Below, piece by piece: positions 32,956 to 44,458 of a stretch of DNA of 64,000 bases. The notes under the pieces are model-generated. The model was not told where the DNA came from. It saw only the letters and a list, made by a program, of their open reading frames with translations, and ran no database searches. The position numbers and the translations under genes were made by a program. Each line of letters opens with the position of its first letter. Within the stretch, counting starts at the first letter, position 1. The DNA comes from Stemphylium vesicarium (Eukaryota > Ascomycota > Dothideomycetes > Pleosporales > Pleosporaceae): the NCBI GenBank assembly GCA_004380135.1, contig QXCR01000024.1:1-64000 (forward strand). The letters run 5' to 3'.

Positions 32956-34190
32956 TCAGATGGCCTCATCAGCCCACAGATCTGCGAACGTCTCGTTCAT
33001 CATAGCCTGGATTTCTGCTTCTTCTTCTGCCTTCTCTTTGAGATCTACATACTTCATATGTTAGCCACTTGTAACACGATTGTAAGATGGGACAGGCTTA
33101 CCTCGTGAAAGCTGTCGATCAACTCTTCCAGAGATGCAGGATTCCATCCCGAGATGAATGTAGTGGAACTTTATGAATTCCCTACGACAAGAGCAATGCG
33201 AACTCGGAATCCCACGTCTTTGAACCGCTGCACCGAGGGAAACATAATGAGGACCACGTTTTCGCATAGAAATTCCTGAATCCCCACAGATTTGAGTTTC
33301 TTGTAGCTTCTCATGCACACCTGGAGCGTAATTGCAGTGCCGGCTCGGAAACCGAAGAGCGACTCCATGCGGACAAGAAGCTCTGAAGGTGTGACGACAG
33401 TCGGGCTCATATTGCGGACAAAAGGACTTCGTGCGCCGACACCCCACGGGTCGTCCCAGCCAGTATTGCCGTCCTCTTCTGGTTCGATATTCTCATCCCT
33501 TTGCAGCAGGAAATTGTTGCCGTCGTAGATGATTTTGAGTTCGACGTTCTTGACGAAGGTCACAGGCGAGAAGCCTAGGTTCCACTGGTCCACGATCCTG
33601 AATTGGCCATCAGATCGAACTTGTCGCGGAACTGGAATGTGACAGAGCGGCAGTAGTTCTCGCCCATCTCGCGTACCATATCTTTGCTTACGAATTCGGC
33701 ATCCCAGTAATGCTTGAGATTGTTGTCCGGATCAGAGCCAACTAGGTGGTATTGGGATTGCGATCTGAAATAGCAATGTTGGTATATGTTGCCCTTGTAA
33801 CACGGCGGCTCCGAGATGGTAACATCCTTGCAGCCAGTAACGTAGGTGTAGATATTATCTCGGACTTCGCGGGGGGACGTCTTGCGGGCTTTGTCACAGA
33901 ATTCCAGGTAGGTCTTTTTCGCATAGGCTTCGAACGCGTCATCGGATTTGACATGCTTCTTGGATAGCTCAGTGTCAAGTTTTTGTCCGCTGTGGCGCAG
34001 CCTCTTGAGCTTGAGCTGGAGGGCGTCAAGCTGCGACTGGATCCCGTGTTCTTCTTTCACAGCCCTTTGCAAAAGAACTAGCCGATATACAATAGTGGAA
34101 TCAGGATAGCTCACTCGATGCACTTTTCGTACAGAAGCTCGCGTCAGTCTTCGATGTTGCCGGGGCCGCCATCGTTGTTGGTGAAGGCAT
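32956..34190 (-). pseudogene. Second F-box-like family member, broken by a frameshift and a TAA
   Basis: Read from ATG 34190, exon 1 (34190-34115) joins across an unusually short 37-bp GT-AG intron to a frame with KTSPREVRDNIYTYV and VREMGENYCRSVTFQF. A one-base frameshift near 33600 moves the sense to the next frame (DQWNLGFSPVTF onward). A TAA at 33173-33171 interrupts that frame, but it continues in register (FISGWNPASLEELIDSFHE) to 33102. A 50-bp intron (33052-33101) then joins the last exon (33051-32956), ending ETFADLWADEAI. Two independent lesions make a working product unlikely. It is a tandem relative of the intact gene at 31684-32508 on the same strand. Confidence 0.65.
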
Positions 34191-36637
34191 CCCTATTGCC
34201 GCCTTTGTGTCTCGAGTATTCTGGACACTCTGTAAATACCAAACACACACCAGAATCAGCGCCGCTCGAAGGCGCCGGTTCACACCAGAGATAACAGCAC
34301 CCAACACGTCGCACATGATGCTGTCAGAGATAGCAAGATCTCATCGAGTCAAGGTGCCTCCGGTTCAAAGCGTAAATCTTCTCTTGCTAATTTCCAGTGA
34401 AGGCAGAATCACCGATACAGAACTCGCGGTGCCCTATCGTGTTCTTCCGAACTCTCAGGACAACTACTCGCAATCTATTTTCGTCGCTCATATCAAAAGA
34501 TCTCGTATCGACCCCACTGGCAGTAAACCATGACATGGTAGCCTCGCCGATGATCACCGTCGTTTGGTTTCTAGTCTGACTTTTTCGAACTTGCAGACTA
34601 TCACTCCAGGACCCCAGTCTTCACACTTGATGAGACACTCGAGGCAATTTCGCGCATTCCTTGGGAGAAAACTACGCGGTCTTTTACCGCCGTAGTCTCG
34701 AGTGACGTAAGAGTAGGTACAATAAACGACATCACAATCCGATATATCGGTTGATTTCCTCTAAAATCCCGTCCTTCACTCTCTTGCCAGCTCACATCGG
34801 GAATGTAGTTCTGATCCTAGCCTTGGATCCAGACAACATTTCAGGGATGTGAAGACTCACTAGCGCATAATAAATGCTGCTGATACCGTGCATGATGTAT
34901 GAAACCCGTGATTCACAAAGTGCAAATATCCTTCGGGCTGAGAATTGAAGTGCCTGAGCTTGTTCAGCAGCAGGAAAACATTTCCACGGCGGTACTGATG
35001 AGGCCGCGCCACACTCATGGCTGGCCGACAAGCACAAAGACTATCCAGGCTCACTCGATGAACATGTGGCCCAGCCATCTCCCAAAAGCCTTCACCGCTA
35101 CCCCCCCCCCCCCCACACCCGGTAAGATAACTACGCAGTGAATGAACAAGATGGCCACGACTTTCTGCGAATAATCACATGTCCAGTTCAGCAGAAGTGT
35201 CGAAGCGGCAAGAGTGGATATGGGATACCGTGTACAAAGGCCTGTTGAATTGCTACAAGCAGTTGTCTCAAGAGCGCGATGTCTCAAAATAGTTGTATTG
35301 TTCAGTTTTGGCTGCAACTGGGCATGTAAAGCACTACAAACAAAACATATCACTATCGTCCCATTTTTTATTTATCGAAAGCTCTCCGAGCTCTTCGACG
35401 CCTCTGTCCTGTTCTATTTCTACCGTGGAACACAGATATTATACGTTAACTTGCGCACACCCCAAAGGGAGAGGAAACACTTTCGTGATGGTACAAAACA
35501 GGAGATTCAATCAAATAAATAAGAAAAGGACAATAGGAATAAGGACCAGCTTTTGTTATCGCGTAAAGAGCACAAAGTCCAAAAAAGTTCAAGCTGAAAG
35601 ACGCCCGCCGAACACATCAAGAAATCCGCAAAATTGACTGGAAAAACAAACCAAAAAGATCGAAGATAGCGGCATCTAGCCAGACATCCTTGGCCTCGGC
35701 GCCCTAATTTGAGAGAAGGGGGCGGTAATCAATTCCCATGGCGTCCATAGTGTCTATGGGTGCAGAAATACTCTGTTCCAAGTGATCGAAAGAGTCGAGT
35801 GTTTATCAACCAAAAGTCAGAATTGGTCGAGTGTAGGAAGTCACGATCGAGGAGAGGATTGTGGAAGCCAACATTATATAATAGGCAACAAACCCGCGCC
35901 TATGACGATTGCGTCGGGAAAAGGTGAAAGTGAAAGTGGGATCTCAGTGGTGTGGGCGCTCAAGCAGGGGAGCGCAAATGCCTTTCACGAAGAATATTTA
36001 TGTATGTAGCGTACCAAGGGGCGTCTTGGGGAATTGTAGATACATCGGCTGCGATTCTTGCCTGCTACTGCAGAACTGTTGCTTCTCAGTGCGTTGGAAG
36101 ACATTCAACCCGATTTCCTCTGACCAGGTAGGGGTGAGGCCATCAGCACATCCATCTGTAAGAGAGAAATGATTATGCTCTGTCAGATACTTAGCAGCCA
36201 TAAAAATGAATATCAGCCTCGAACTTTGTGCAATATGGCTGCGGGATGAACCCAAGTTGCACAGCCTAATCTGCCTGCCTGAGTGCATTGTAACACCGGC
36301 GACTCACCAAAAGACTTGAATATGACATCATCTTCTCTGATATCGTGAATGTGTTGTATGAATCCGGCATCGGATTTACTCTTGGTTGCCAGACGTTGTA
36401 TTTGGCGTATTTTCCCGTGCCGTCATTGTTTGGCGCTAGCACTTTCTGTCAACCGCAACTACTGCCGCGACACGCAGCGACCTTGGTACGTCCCACGCAC
36501 CTCTGCAGCAATCGCGACACATTGTTATCGAATCAAATCTAATCTCTGGTTTCGGATCATTTAAGTGTTAATTGCCTGGTCCGCGCGCTAACCATTATCA
36601 AGAACATATCTCTTATTTGCACCTGCGAACGGTCCCC
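34191..36637. other. Long gene-poor stretch with a C14 homopolymer
   Basis: About 2.4 kb with only short, unsupported open frames on both strands. It contains a 14-base C run. No transposon signature was found. Confidence 0.45.
35101..35114. repeat. C14 homopolymer
   Basis: Fourteen consecutive C bases. Length is likely to vary between reads or isolates. Confidence 0.95.
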
Positions 36638-38512
36638 ATGTCCACGACGCCAACGACGGCCGAGGAGGCTATCACTACCCATGACGTACCAGCGTACAGT
36701 TCGGACTGTAGGAAAGCTACTTTGGAGGAAGGAAAAGCAGCACACAACATACCATCGTTCACTGTCACATGTCGACACTCAGCTATACAGACTCTGCCAC
36801 CCGCAAACACACACCAATTCGGGATTATCTACGGCCGTAAACCCACAGAACGAGAAATTGTGAAGAAGATTGGGACCGCTGCAATCGGTCGCTATGGGAC
36901 TGGACTTACAGCGAGTCCTTACGATACGGTTACCTATGCGCCATTCGTCATAACCCAAGATCAGGCGGGTGCGGGGGCCTGCGATAGTTCGTCCTTCCAA
37001 ACTTGCAGCGTAGCGCAATGTAACATTTCCCTGGCGCGAGCAAAAGCAAAAGCGTCCGTTCTGGTCAGCAGACAACACAATGCAGCTCTGGACGTTGGAT
37101 ACTATGTTTGGGTGGACGCGAACGATGATATGATTGCGCACATGGAACAGCACGTTATTCGTCTACAATTCGATGAGTTTGGAAACGCAATAAACACTGA
37201 GGTGGATGGATTATCTCTGCCCAATATATGCGGCGGAGAGATTTACCCCGATGGCGAAGACGATCGAGCGCTGACAACGGACTACACTGCGATGCCTGAC
37301 CCTCCTCCACCCCCGTTGGTCGAAGAAGAGCGTGATAGACTACACCTTCGACCCCTTAAAGCTTCACAGCCGGCCAGTCCGGAAACAGCTTTGAATCCCT
37401 GGGCTCTAGAGGATTATGGGTACATCAAGGAAGCCTCTCCCGGAGAAGGAGATGAGACTTGGGGGTGGGAAGAGATAGGCACCGAATTGGAAATAGGAGG
37501 ACCGAGATTTGCAGATCAGTTTGTGGTTTACGATCCCACGCAGGATCTTCCACCAGTGCCGCGATCGGCGTTGCCAGCAGCGCCAGCCAAATTGAAGAAC
37601 AAAGCGAGGAAACAAAACCCCAGCACGAATATCTACCGACAAGACGAAGAGCATTCACAAGAGCGGGAGAACACAACAAATCAGTCCCAAGTCATTGAAA
37701 AAGCTACGTCTGAGCCAAGACAGGCTCGCGGACGAGCATTCTCTACACAGAGCCGTGATGAGTCAGAGTACGCTGCCAGCAGGGAATACTCAGGTCACGA
37801 TGCGCAATTCTATCATAGATTCACGGCGGAGAGAAGCAGGTCGCCTGAGGACCGACACAGCAAAACACATTACCGACCAAGAAGCCCAGCTGAGAGCGTC
37901 AATATATCAACCTGGAGTATACGAGAAGATAAGAACCAGCATCAACAAAAGGAAGCCAAAATCGCCACGAGCCGGGCAAGTGGAGCAAAAGACGAGTGGC
38001 GACAAGAGCGGGAAACACGCAGAAAAAAGGAGAAAATCGAGCGACGATATCGAGAATATGAAGCCGAGGATGAGTGCGCACGTGAAGCAAAGAATCGCTT
38101 CAAGCAAGAAATGGAAGAAAGTCGACAAATGCGCGACATTAAACGCGTCGCACAAGACGCGACAACCGCGCCCCATTATTCTCGCGAAGCAAGTCTTAGG
38201 CGAAAAGGTAAGATTGAGAACAGCCAGCATACTGACAATCAAAAGTCGTCCGCCGAGGTAGACCAATACGCCCTGGCACGCGAGGCCGAGAACCGCAGAC
38301 GCGAACTTGCCCAAGCACGATTCTCCTCCGAGACTCCCTTAACCCACTCCCGCGACCGCTCTACCCATACTACCAGGCGAGGCGATAGGAATACGAGAGG
38401 TCCTGAGAAGAAAGTTGAGGATGACAAAGTCACGAAGACGAAGGGTAAACGGGGTCCAAGGCGGGAACTGGAGCGGTATGATCCGAGGAAGAAGTTTGGG
38501 GCGAGAAGATAA
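36638..38512 (+). CDS. Large hypothetical protein with charged, coiled C-terminal half
   Basis: 624 codons from ATG 36638 without an intron. The N-terminal 240 residues look folded (HQFGIIYGRKPTEREIVKKIG, VITQDQAGAGACDSSSFQTC, LDVGYYVWVDANDDMI), followed by a Pro-rich linker. From about residue 300 the chain is Arg/Glu/Lys-rich with RS dipeptides and long predicted helix (DEWRQERETRRKKEKIERRY), ending in a basic tail (RYDPRKKFGARR) that could act as a nuclear signal. No known domain recognised. It lies just upstream of a large decayed gene on the same strand. Confidence 0.7.
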   Translation: MSTTPTTAEEAITTHDVPAYSSDCRKATLEEGKAAHNIPSFTVTCRHSAIQTLPPANTHQFGIIYGRKPTEREIVKKIGTAAIGRYGTGLTASPYDTVTYAPFVITQDQAGAGACDSSSFQTCSVAQCNISLARAKAKASVLVSRQHNAALDVGYYVWVDANDDMIAHMEQHVIRLQFDEFGNAINTEVDGLSLPNICGGEIYPDGEDDRALTTDYTAMPDPPPPPLVEEERDRLHLRPLKASQPASPETALNPWALEDYGYIKEASPGEGDETWGWEEIGTELEIGGPRFADQFVVYDPTQDLPPVPRSALPAAPAKLKNKARKQNPSTNIYRQDEEHSQERENTTNQSQVIEKATSEPRQARGRAFSTQSRDESEYAASREYSGHDAQFYHRFTAERSRSPEDRHSKTHYRPRSPAESVNISTWSIREDKNQHQQKEAKIATSRASGAKDEWRQERETRRKKEKIERRYREYEAEDECAREAKNRFKQEMEESRQMRDIKRVAQDATTAPHYSREASLRRKGKIENSQHTDNQKSSAEVDQYALAREAENRRRELAQARFSSETPLTHSRDRSTHTTRRGDRNTRGPEKKVEDDKVTKTKGKRGPRRELERYDPRKKFGARR

Positions 38513-39420
38513 AGACGTTGTGATGGGGTTTCATGAGCGAGTGCGGCTGTATGCTAGGGTGGATGCTTTGGTGTTGGGCGATGCGTTTGAGTGATTGCCT
38601 TGGGTTTGTACGGAGGTACTAGAACGAAAAGCCACGGCGGATGCGATGCGTTGAGCGACTGCGAGATACATGAGAAGAGAAGGGCCCCAGGCACTATTCG
38701 CTCAGCCTAAAGGTGACGCTGGAGATGAAGGTCGCAAGAAGGGTGTCTATGACCGACCATGGTGCTGGAGGAATAGATGTCTGGATAGTCTGCAGAATCG
38801 TAAACAAAATCCTGATACTTGACCAAGCTCAGTATCTTCCGCCGTCCTCGCTTTAGAATTTGCAGAGATTAGTCCAGAGTGTGGCTCCAATGATGACTGA
38901 GTCGGGCCCCCTGCAACCCGCTCAAAGCGGACATTGTCTTCTTTGTCCTGCTTGACCCGATGAACGGGCGACAACGCCTTATCGCAATCCAAAGCTTCGA
39001 TTGATCATTTCAGACACCTCAAAAACTGTGCGAAGTGTCCAACATGCAGCAACCGTTGCTCACCATCTACAACGGCCATACCGAGAAGCTCGTCAACACT
39101 GACGAACTGCAATATACATGGCAATGCTCGCCCACCTAGATAGACCATTATACTATCCGCTTCCCATGATCTCTCCAGCGGCGACTACAATTCCCAGCAT
39201 ACACGCGTTCTTCCCCCTCCTATGACGCGTCCCCCCGCGCCACAAACTGGAACATTCACTCGCACCACCCACCTACCAGCAACCACGTAATCCGGCGCTC
39301 AAGCCGCTCTAATCCATTTCCCGCAACCATTGGCGGCCCTTGGATTTCGCTCTTCCACACCAACAGACACGAATTGATTCAACTCCCCATTGTATCTTAC
39401 ATATTGGCAACAACCTCGAG
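38513..39420. other. Intergenic region, no supported gene
   Basis: Short open frames only. The 3' part is the likely promoter of the CCCH relic. Confidence 0.45.
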
Positions 39421-40901
39421 ATGAATATCATAGAGCCCTCCAGCGGCGGCGCAGAGCGCAGTGCTGACCGTGGGAAGGGACTTGGACTTGCGAAGAAGGG
39501 CCTGAGATCGAGGTCCAGGTCGCCTGCGAAGAGGGGAAGATATGTGAGTAACCCCCTGCCTCGAGAGAGTGTCGGCGAGTGCGATGGGATTGATGGTGTG
39601 TAGGCGACCTCGAAAGCGCCCTCTGGTAGTGTATTCCTGACTGAGCGCGACCATGAAGATGTAAGTCGACGTCGCCTCCAGCGCCCTTTCGCAGACACGC
39701 GATTGACTCCGTACAGCCCCAGCGCCGCAGCCGCGAATACCGCCAGCACGACCGCTACATCGAAGACGAAGAGCGGCGCCGGGAACGCATCCGCAGATTT
39801 GGATCAGACCGGATAGAGCTCGTGGTACAGTGTCTCCATCGAGAGTTTTTTGATAAAGAGCAGTACTTCAAAGAACGAAGTGAGAAGTGGCGTCGAGAGA
39901 GAGAGCTGCGAAGGGAGACTAATTGGTACATTGCCACTGCTGCGCCCAGGGATACTCGTAACTCGATGCAGAAGATCAGGGATTTGGTCAAGAGTGTCGA
40001 ACACTACGATTATGCGACTATGCGCAAGCCGCTGCAGAACCTTCAGCGCGTGAAAGCGTTTTCAGCTACTGCCCGGGCGGCTCAGTCGTTTACGCTGGCG
40101 ACTAGCTCTGTCTCCATTGATCCTGGATCCGCGCGTGAGGCTGCTGTCTTGCCAGTCGCTCTTACCGATGCTACGCTGCGCGACCTTGCGCATGATAAGC
40201 AAGTGGCTGACGGCACCGTAGAGGGTGGTATTGAACTTGGAGAGGATAGTACCCAAGCTAGCGGTGAGGACAATGAGATCAATTTCGTCTATGTTGCCGG
40301 GCCCGCTTCATCTTCTCCCGGAGAGCCAGCTCATGCATCCGAAGACCAGTTCAAGGACAGCGGTGTCTTTATACAACCATCGGAGACGACTACCAAGAAA
40401 TTTATTCAAGACATCTCTTTCGATTCGGTAAGCGATGTAGGCGTTGAAGTTCCAGATGGCTTTGCGGACCCATCTTTCGAGGCAGATGAAGAGGACGCGC
40501 TTGTCCTAGTCGAGCAGACTCACAACCTCACCGAAAGTATCTCGACTTCGGAAGGCGATGTAATTCCGGACGGCAGCGCATAGACTTTGGACCAGCAAGA
40601 CGAGACCGCGTCTGCTATAGTACCATCAGCCATTACTGACCCAGATCCGAGCCCCGTAACCAGCTCCAGTCAGCCAGTTGACCTTTCTGATCTTCAAGCC
40701 GAAGCAAGCCTCCATTACCAGACCACCTTGCTACCCGGCGCTAGTGTTGCAGCTGTCGATCAAGCTTGTATCTCCAAGATCAAGGAGTAAATCGGCCAGT
40801 GTGATGCGCCCATCCGACAGCACTTCCTGTGCGAGCGCAATGGAAGCCACGAAGGACACAGCCATAGTTTAGTGTACTCCACAGCTTTGTCGTCTCTGAA
40901 T

Positions 40902-42155
40902 GGTCCTGAAGTTAGCAAGCAGCTTCTAGGCGCAATAGTTCATCTAGAAGCCTTGCTGCAGCACTTTGAAGTCAATATCCATACCCAAGACGCGAAGGTT
41001 CTTGCGCCAAAGCTTTTGAAGCCCCAGGCTTCGGCGGAAGTCTTGCAAGCCTGCATGAAGGAAAGTTTCTTCGCCACATCTCGCAATAAGTTTGGCCATG
41101 TGTTGGATTCGAATCCCGACCAGATCAAAAAGTTGACTCAGTCCAACCACTCGCGCAAGAAGCTGCTGAAGCGAACGGGTTTTGATCCGGCTCTAGTCTT
41201 CGGGCTGCTTTGTTTGGTCGTCTCAGAGAATTTTGTTTCGACTGATACAACGAAAGCGTTGCAGAAGGTCCTGCATCGTCTCAGTGCTATCGTTTCGTAT
41301 ACAGGGCTGGCAGCAAATGCTGTTCTTTCCGGCGTAGAGAAAGATGCAGCGGTTGAAAAGGGTAGGTCTCTTCGGGAATAGCTTCAATGACACTCTCAGA
41401 CATACCAAAAATGATTTACCTCCTCGTCAGCTTCTGGAAGACATGGGTATCATGGAATATGAGCCAAGGCTCTTTGAAAAGCTTGGCATGTCCGTCTCCC
41501 AAGATCTAGATGACCTTCCCAACTTCCCACCCGGACAGGTCGTCGGCTGTATTCGTAAAGCCCTGGAGGAGCTATATGTCGATCCGAACTCCTGCGTCGC
41601 CTTACTAAAGGCATTCTTGAGTAGGCATACGTCAACGCTTCGCGATTACCTTGAAATGGCGTCGATTGAAACTACTCGACTCTCCTCGGCTCGGAAACTA
41701 TTATCTGAAAAGGACGTAACCAGCTACTTTCCAAAATTCATAGAGCCCGTAGAACTTCGACAACTTCTTGGTGTGATGCTTTGCATCCAAAGCTCGCTTC
41801 AGCCCTTCCGCGACGACATCGAGAAAGAAGACAGCTCAGTTCTGAAACCCAAGCTTCGAGGCCTAGAAGAGCGGCAATTGGACCTGGGGAATACCGAAGT
41901 CAGCATGATAGTAGTCGCGACCAGGCAGGGATACCAGTCGCTCGGCCCAGAGGGACAAAGATTGACCCAACCGCCTAACACGTCTTCTGACAATGCTCAA
42001 TGGTCTGCTTTCTACAGAACACTCAAGACTTTCCACAACTCCAACCAACATCGTACCAAGTTGCGGACGGACTTTGGTTTCAAGGACGACCATGAGAAGC
42101 TGTTCAATGAAATTGTCTACAAAGTCCAGGGACTGGTGGACGAATGTAAAGGGCC
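40902..42155 (+). repeat. Duplicated helical domain inside the CCCH relic
   Basis: The translated segment at 40902-about 41223 (GPEVSKQLLGAIVHLEALLQ, then VLAPKLLK, SNHSRKKLLKRTGF) aligns with that at 41743-about 42155 (EPVELRQLLGVMLCIQSSLQ, then VLKPKLRG, SNQHRTKLRTDFGF). Shared positions include QLLG, LQ, F, VL.PKL and SN..R.KL...GF. This is an old protein-level duplication, not a recent DNA repeat. Confidence 0.65.
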
Positions 42156-42916
42156 GGATCAGTACATGTCGGAGTTCTAGATAGTCGTACGTTCTGTGTA
42201 GAGCGTGTTTGTCTATAGTGACTATTCCCGCAACGCCAAAACTTCTATCGGCGGATTGAAAGTGAACACGGAACTCATGGGGTGGATCGAGGACCAGCAG
42301 TATGGCCCTTGGGCAGCATTCGTCGCTTTGCTCAAAAAAACACCCCGAAGACTACACGAATCCCCTGGATACCGTCGACAAGGATTCCGATGACAGCAGC
42401 GATAGCGAAGGCGAACCCGAGAGTGATGACGATGGAAATGGCGGAGACGAAGACTTGGAGATCCTTATCGACAACGGTCCTGAACCTGGCTTCTCCGGAG
42501 TGGTCGAAATTTCAGATTCCTGGGCTCCTTTCGACAAGCACAAGCATGTGGATCATCTTCGTGCGCTGGAAACTGTCGATGGAGATCTCTTCACAGGGGG
42601 TTACTTCCCAGATACACAGCTTATGCTTAACGTCTTCCAATACTATGATCTCAAGCGAAAGACACCAACAACCTCACCACAATCTCCGCCACCAGAATTC
42701 TTTCTTGCAATGGCCACAGAGATTGCGAGGTGCATTGAGGTGTGCTTGATAGGGTTTCGCCAGCAAAAGCTTCCTAAGTTAATCCGATACGATGGCGATC
42801 AGTATTAGGAGAAGGTCACGGGATTAGAGCGACAGTGGGACTCTGCATTGCAGAAAGTCGTCGAGTTTGAGAAGGAGGCCCTGGGCAAAGCGATTGAAGC
42901 TCCAAACTTTAAGATC

Positions 42917-43375
42917 TGTGCCAACTTCCAAAAAGGCGCACCTTGTAGAGAGGGCGAGTACTGCCTCTACAAGCACGCATCAGAGACTAAGATCTGTATC
43001 AACATCGAACACGGCGGGATCTGCCGTCGAAAAAATTGTTGGTTCAAACACCCTGGGCAACAGATGCTGGAGGTACTCGAGAAGGGTTATAGACCGCCGC
43101 CAAAGAATCTCGCCGAAATCTTGTATGACAAGGACATCCCGGCGCACAGGCAGCTATGGAAGCAGCTTTGCTCGTTCGTGAACAGTAAATCTGGATGTCC
43201 TCGGGGCGATGCGTGCAGTAAATCACACGCGCTGGTTGGTGTCTTTTGCCCGGCAATTGAGGAGCAACACTGCCCCCGAGCTGGTTGCCCATTGATGCAC
43301 AAGTCAACTAGACCCTGTACCCGGTACAACGGGCCTTTTGGCTGCATTTGCACTTCCGACTTGATGTATCGTCAT
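42917..43375 (+). other. Five-finger CCCH zinc-finger array within the relic
   Basis: Successive fingers are CX8CX5CX3H (CANFQKGAPCREGEYCLYKH), CX8CX4CX3H, CX8CX5CX3H, CX7CX4CX3H, and a last irregular one (CTRYNGPFGCICTSDLMYRH). The frame is intact across the array, so this domain is preserved although the gene is broken on both sides. Confidence 0.8.
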
Positions 43376-44458
43376 CCAGATGACTTCTTCGACTCGGAGG
43401 AGGAGGGCCAATGGAGGGCGGGCAACGTCATTCCAGAATCACCAGTGAGCCAGAGTCAGTTGCCGCGAAGGCCTCCGCAACCACAGCTGCCTCCGGCGTC
43501 ACCATTAAGCTCGTTATTTTAACTCCACACTCATCAGCCACTGAATCACCACCCACTGCATACAGCCAGTCAGCTGCAACTATCGGCCCAACTACAAGAC
43601 ATCCGCTTTGGTCAAAAGAAGCGCACCTTCCAGGATTTTGACGATCTAAGTGCAGTACCGAATGCTGGTGATTGGAAGTGTTTGAGGGAGAATGACCCGC
43701 CCGGTGATAATTCTTTCCAGCGACCAAGTGGTGTCAGGATGCCGCCACCAGCGGCGATGGCGCAGAACAGGCGACCTCTTAGCTCAAGGGATGCACCACC
43801 ACCACCCAATGCTCCCACAAGCCCGCGAGTTGCGCAGCACCGAACACCAGTAACAGACTTGACATCACACTTCCCGACTTCCCAGCAACGAAAGATGTAT
43901 GCAGCGGCGGGTCCTTCACCATCACCCGACTCGCCCACAGGTCCACAGATCAGGCGGCGCCAAACACCGGCAACGGATTTGACGTCACACGTCCCCCCTT
44001 CTGAGCTCCAAACGGCAATGGCGACGTCAGGTCCGGCATCTAGCATGCCCTCTGTTCCTCAGGCTCCTGGTTCTGGAAAACAAGCTGGTCATCGTTTTTT
44101 GGGTGCAGCTGACCGCGCCTCTCCAACCCAAGGAAAGATCACCGGTATATTTGTTCAGGCCCAGCGTCGGATGAACTCCCACCAAGACTCCAGCGTGCAC
44201 GCTGTGGGCAGGGTCGCATCAGGCAGCGCTCGAGGGCAGCAACGCCTCGTGGATCGCCACCCAGAAACTTCTCCAAACACCCGTGAATACGATCGCGATG
44301 GTGATGTTTGCATGCAGGATATGAAGGGTCCGGAACCACAGCCGCAAAGTATTAGACAGGTACGTGGGCGAGGTGGTAGCCGTGGTCTTGCACACGGCCA
44401 TGTCCGTGGTCGTGGTCGCGGTCGCTGTAGCGGTAGCGGTAGCGCATCTGCAAACTAA

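Larger units (their letters stand above)
39421..44458 (+). pseudogene. Relic of a giant multi-CCCH zinc-finger protein
   Basis: A single gene of roughly 1,600 codons can be followed. Exons 39421-39543 and 39604-39660 and a long third exon from 39717 join by clean GT-AG introns (60 and 56 bp). The sense then continues to a stop at 44456-44458, interrupted by TAG 40581, TAA 40788, a frameshift at about 41345-41380, TAG 42178, TAG 42199, a frameshift in an A7 run (42334-42340), TAG 42806 and TAA 43520. Content in order: RS-rich N-terminus, charged coiled segment, acidic low-complexity region, two repeated helical domains, an Asp/Glu-rich linker, five CCCH-like zinc fingers (42917-43375), a Pro-rich region and an RGG-type tail (VRGRGGSRGLAHGHVRGRG). 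That architecture suggests an RNA-binding protein. No intron explains any break, so I call it a pseudogene. Confidence 0.75.

Noticed and set aside
35101..35114. C14 run as a contig or scaffold join
   Set aside because: Flanks are unremarkable unique sequence on both sides and there are no N bases. It is reported only as a homopolymer.
39421..44458. A variant genetic code in which TAG/TAA encode Gln
   Set aside because: Intact conserved genes in the same window end in TAG or TAA at the expected C-terminus (for example PHGDH TAG, GLO1 TAA), so these codons are normal stops here.
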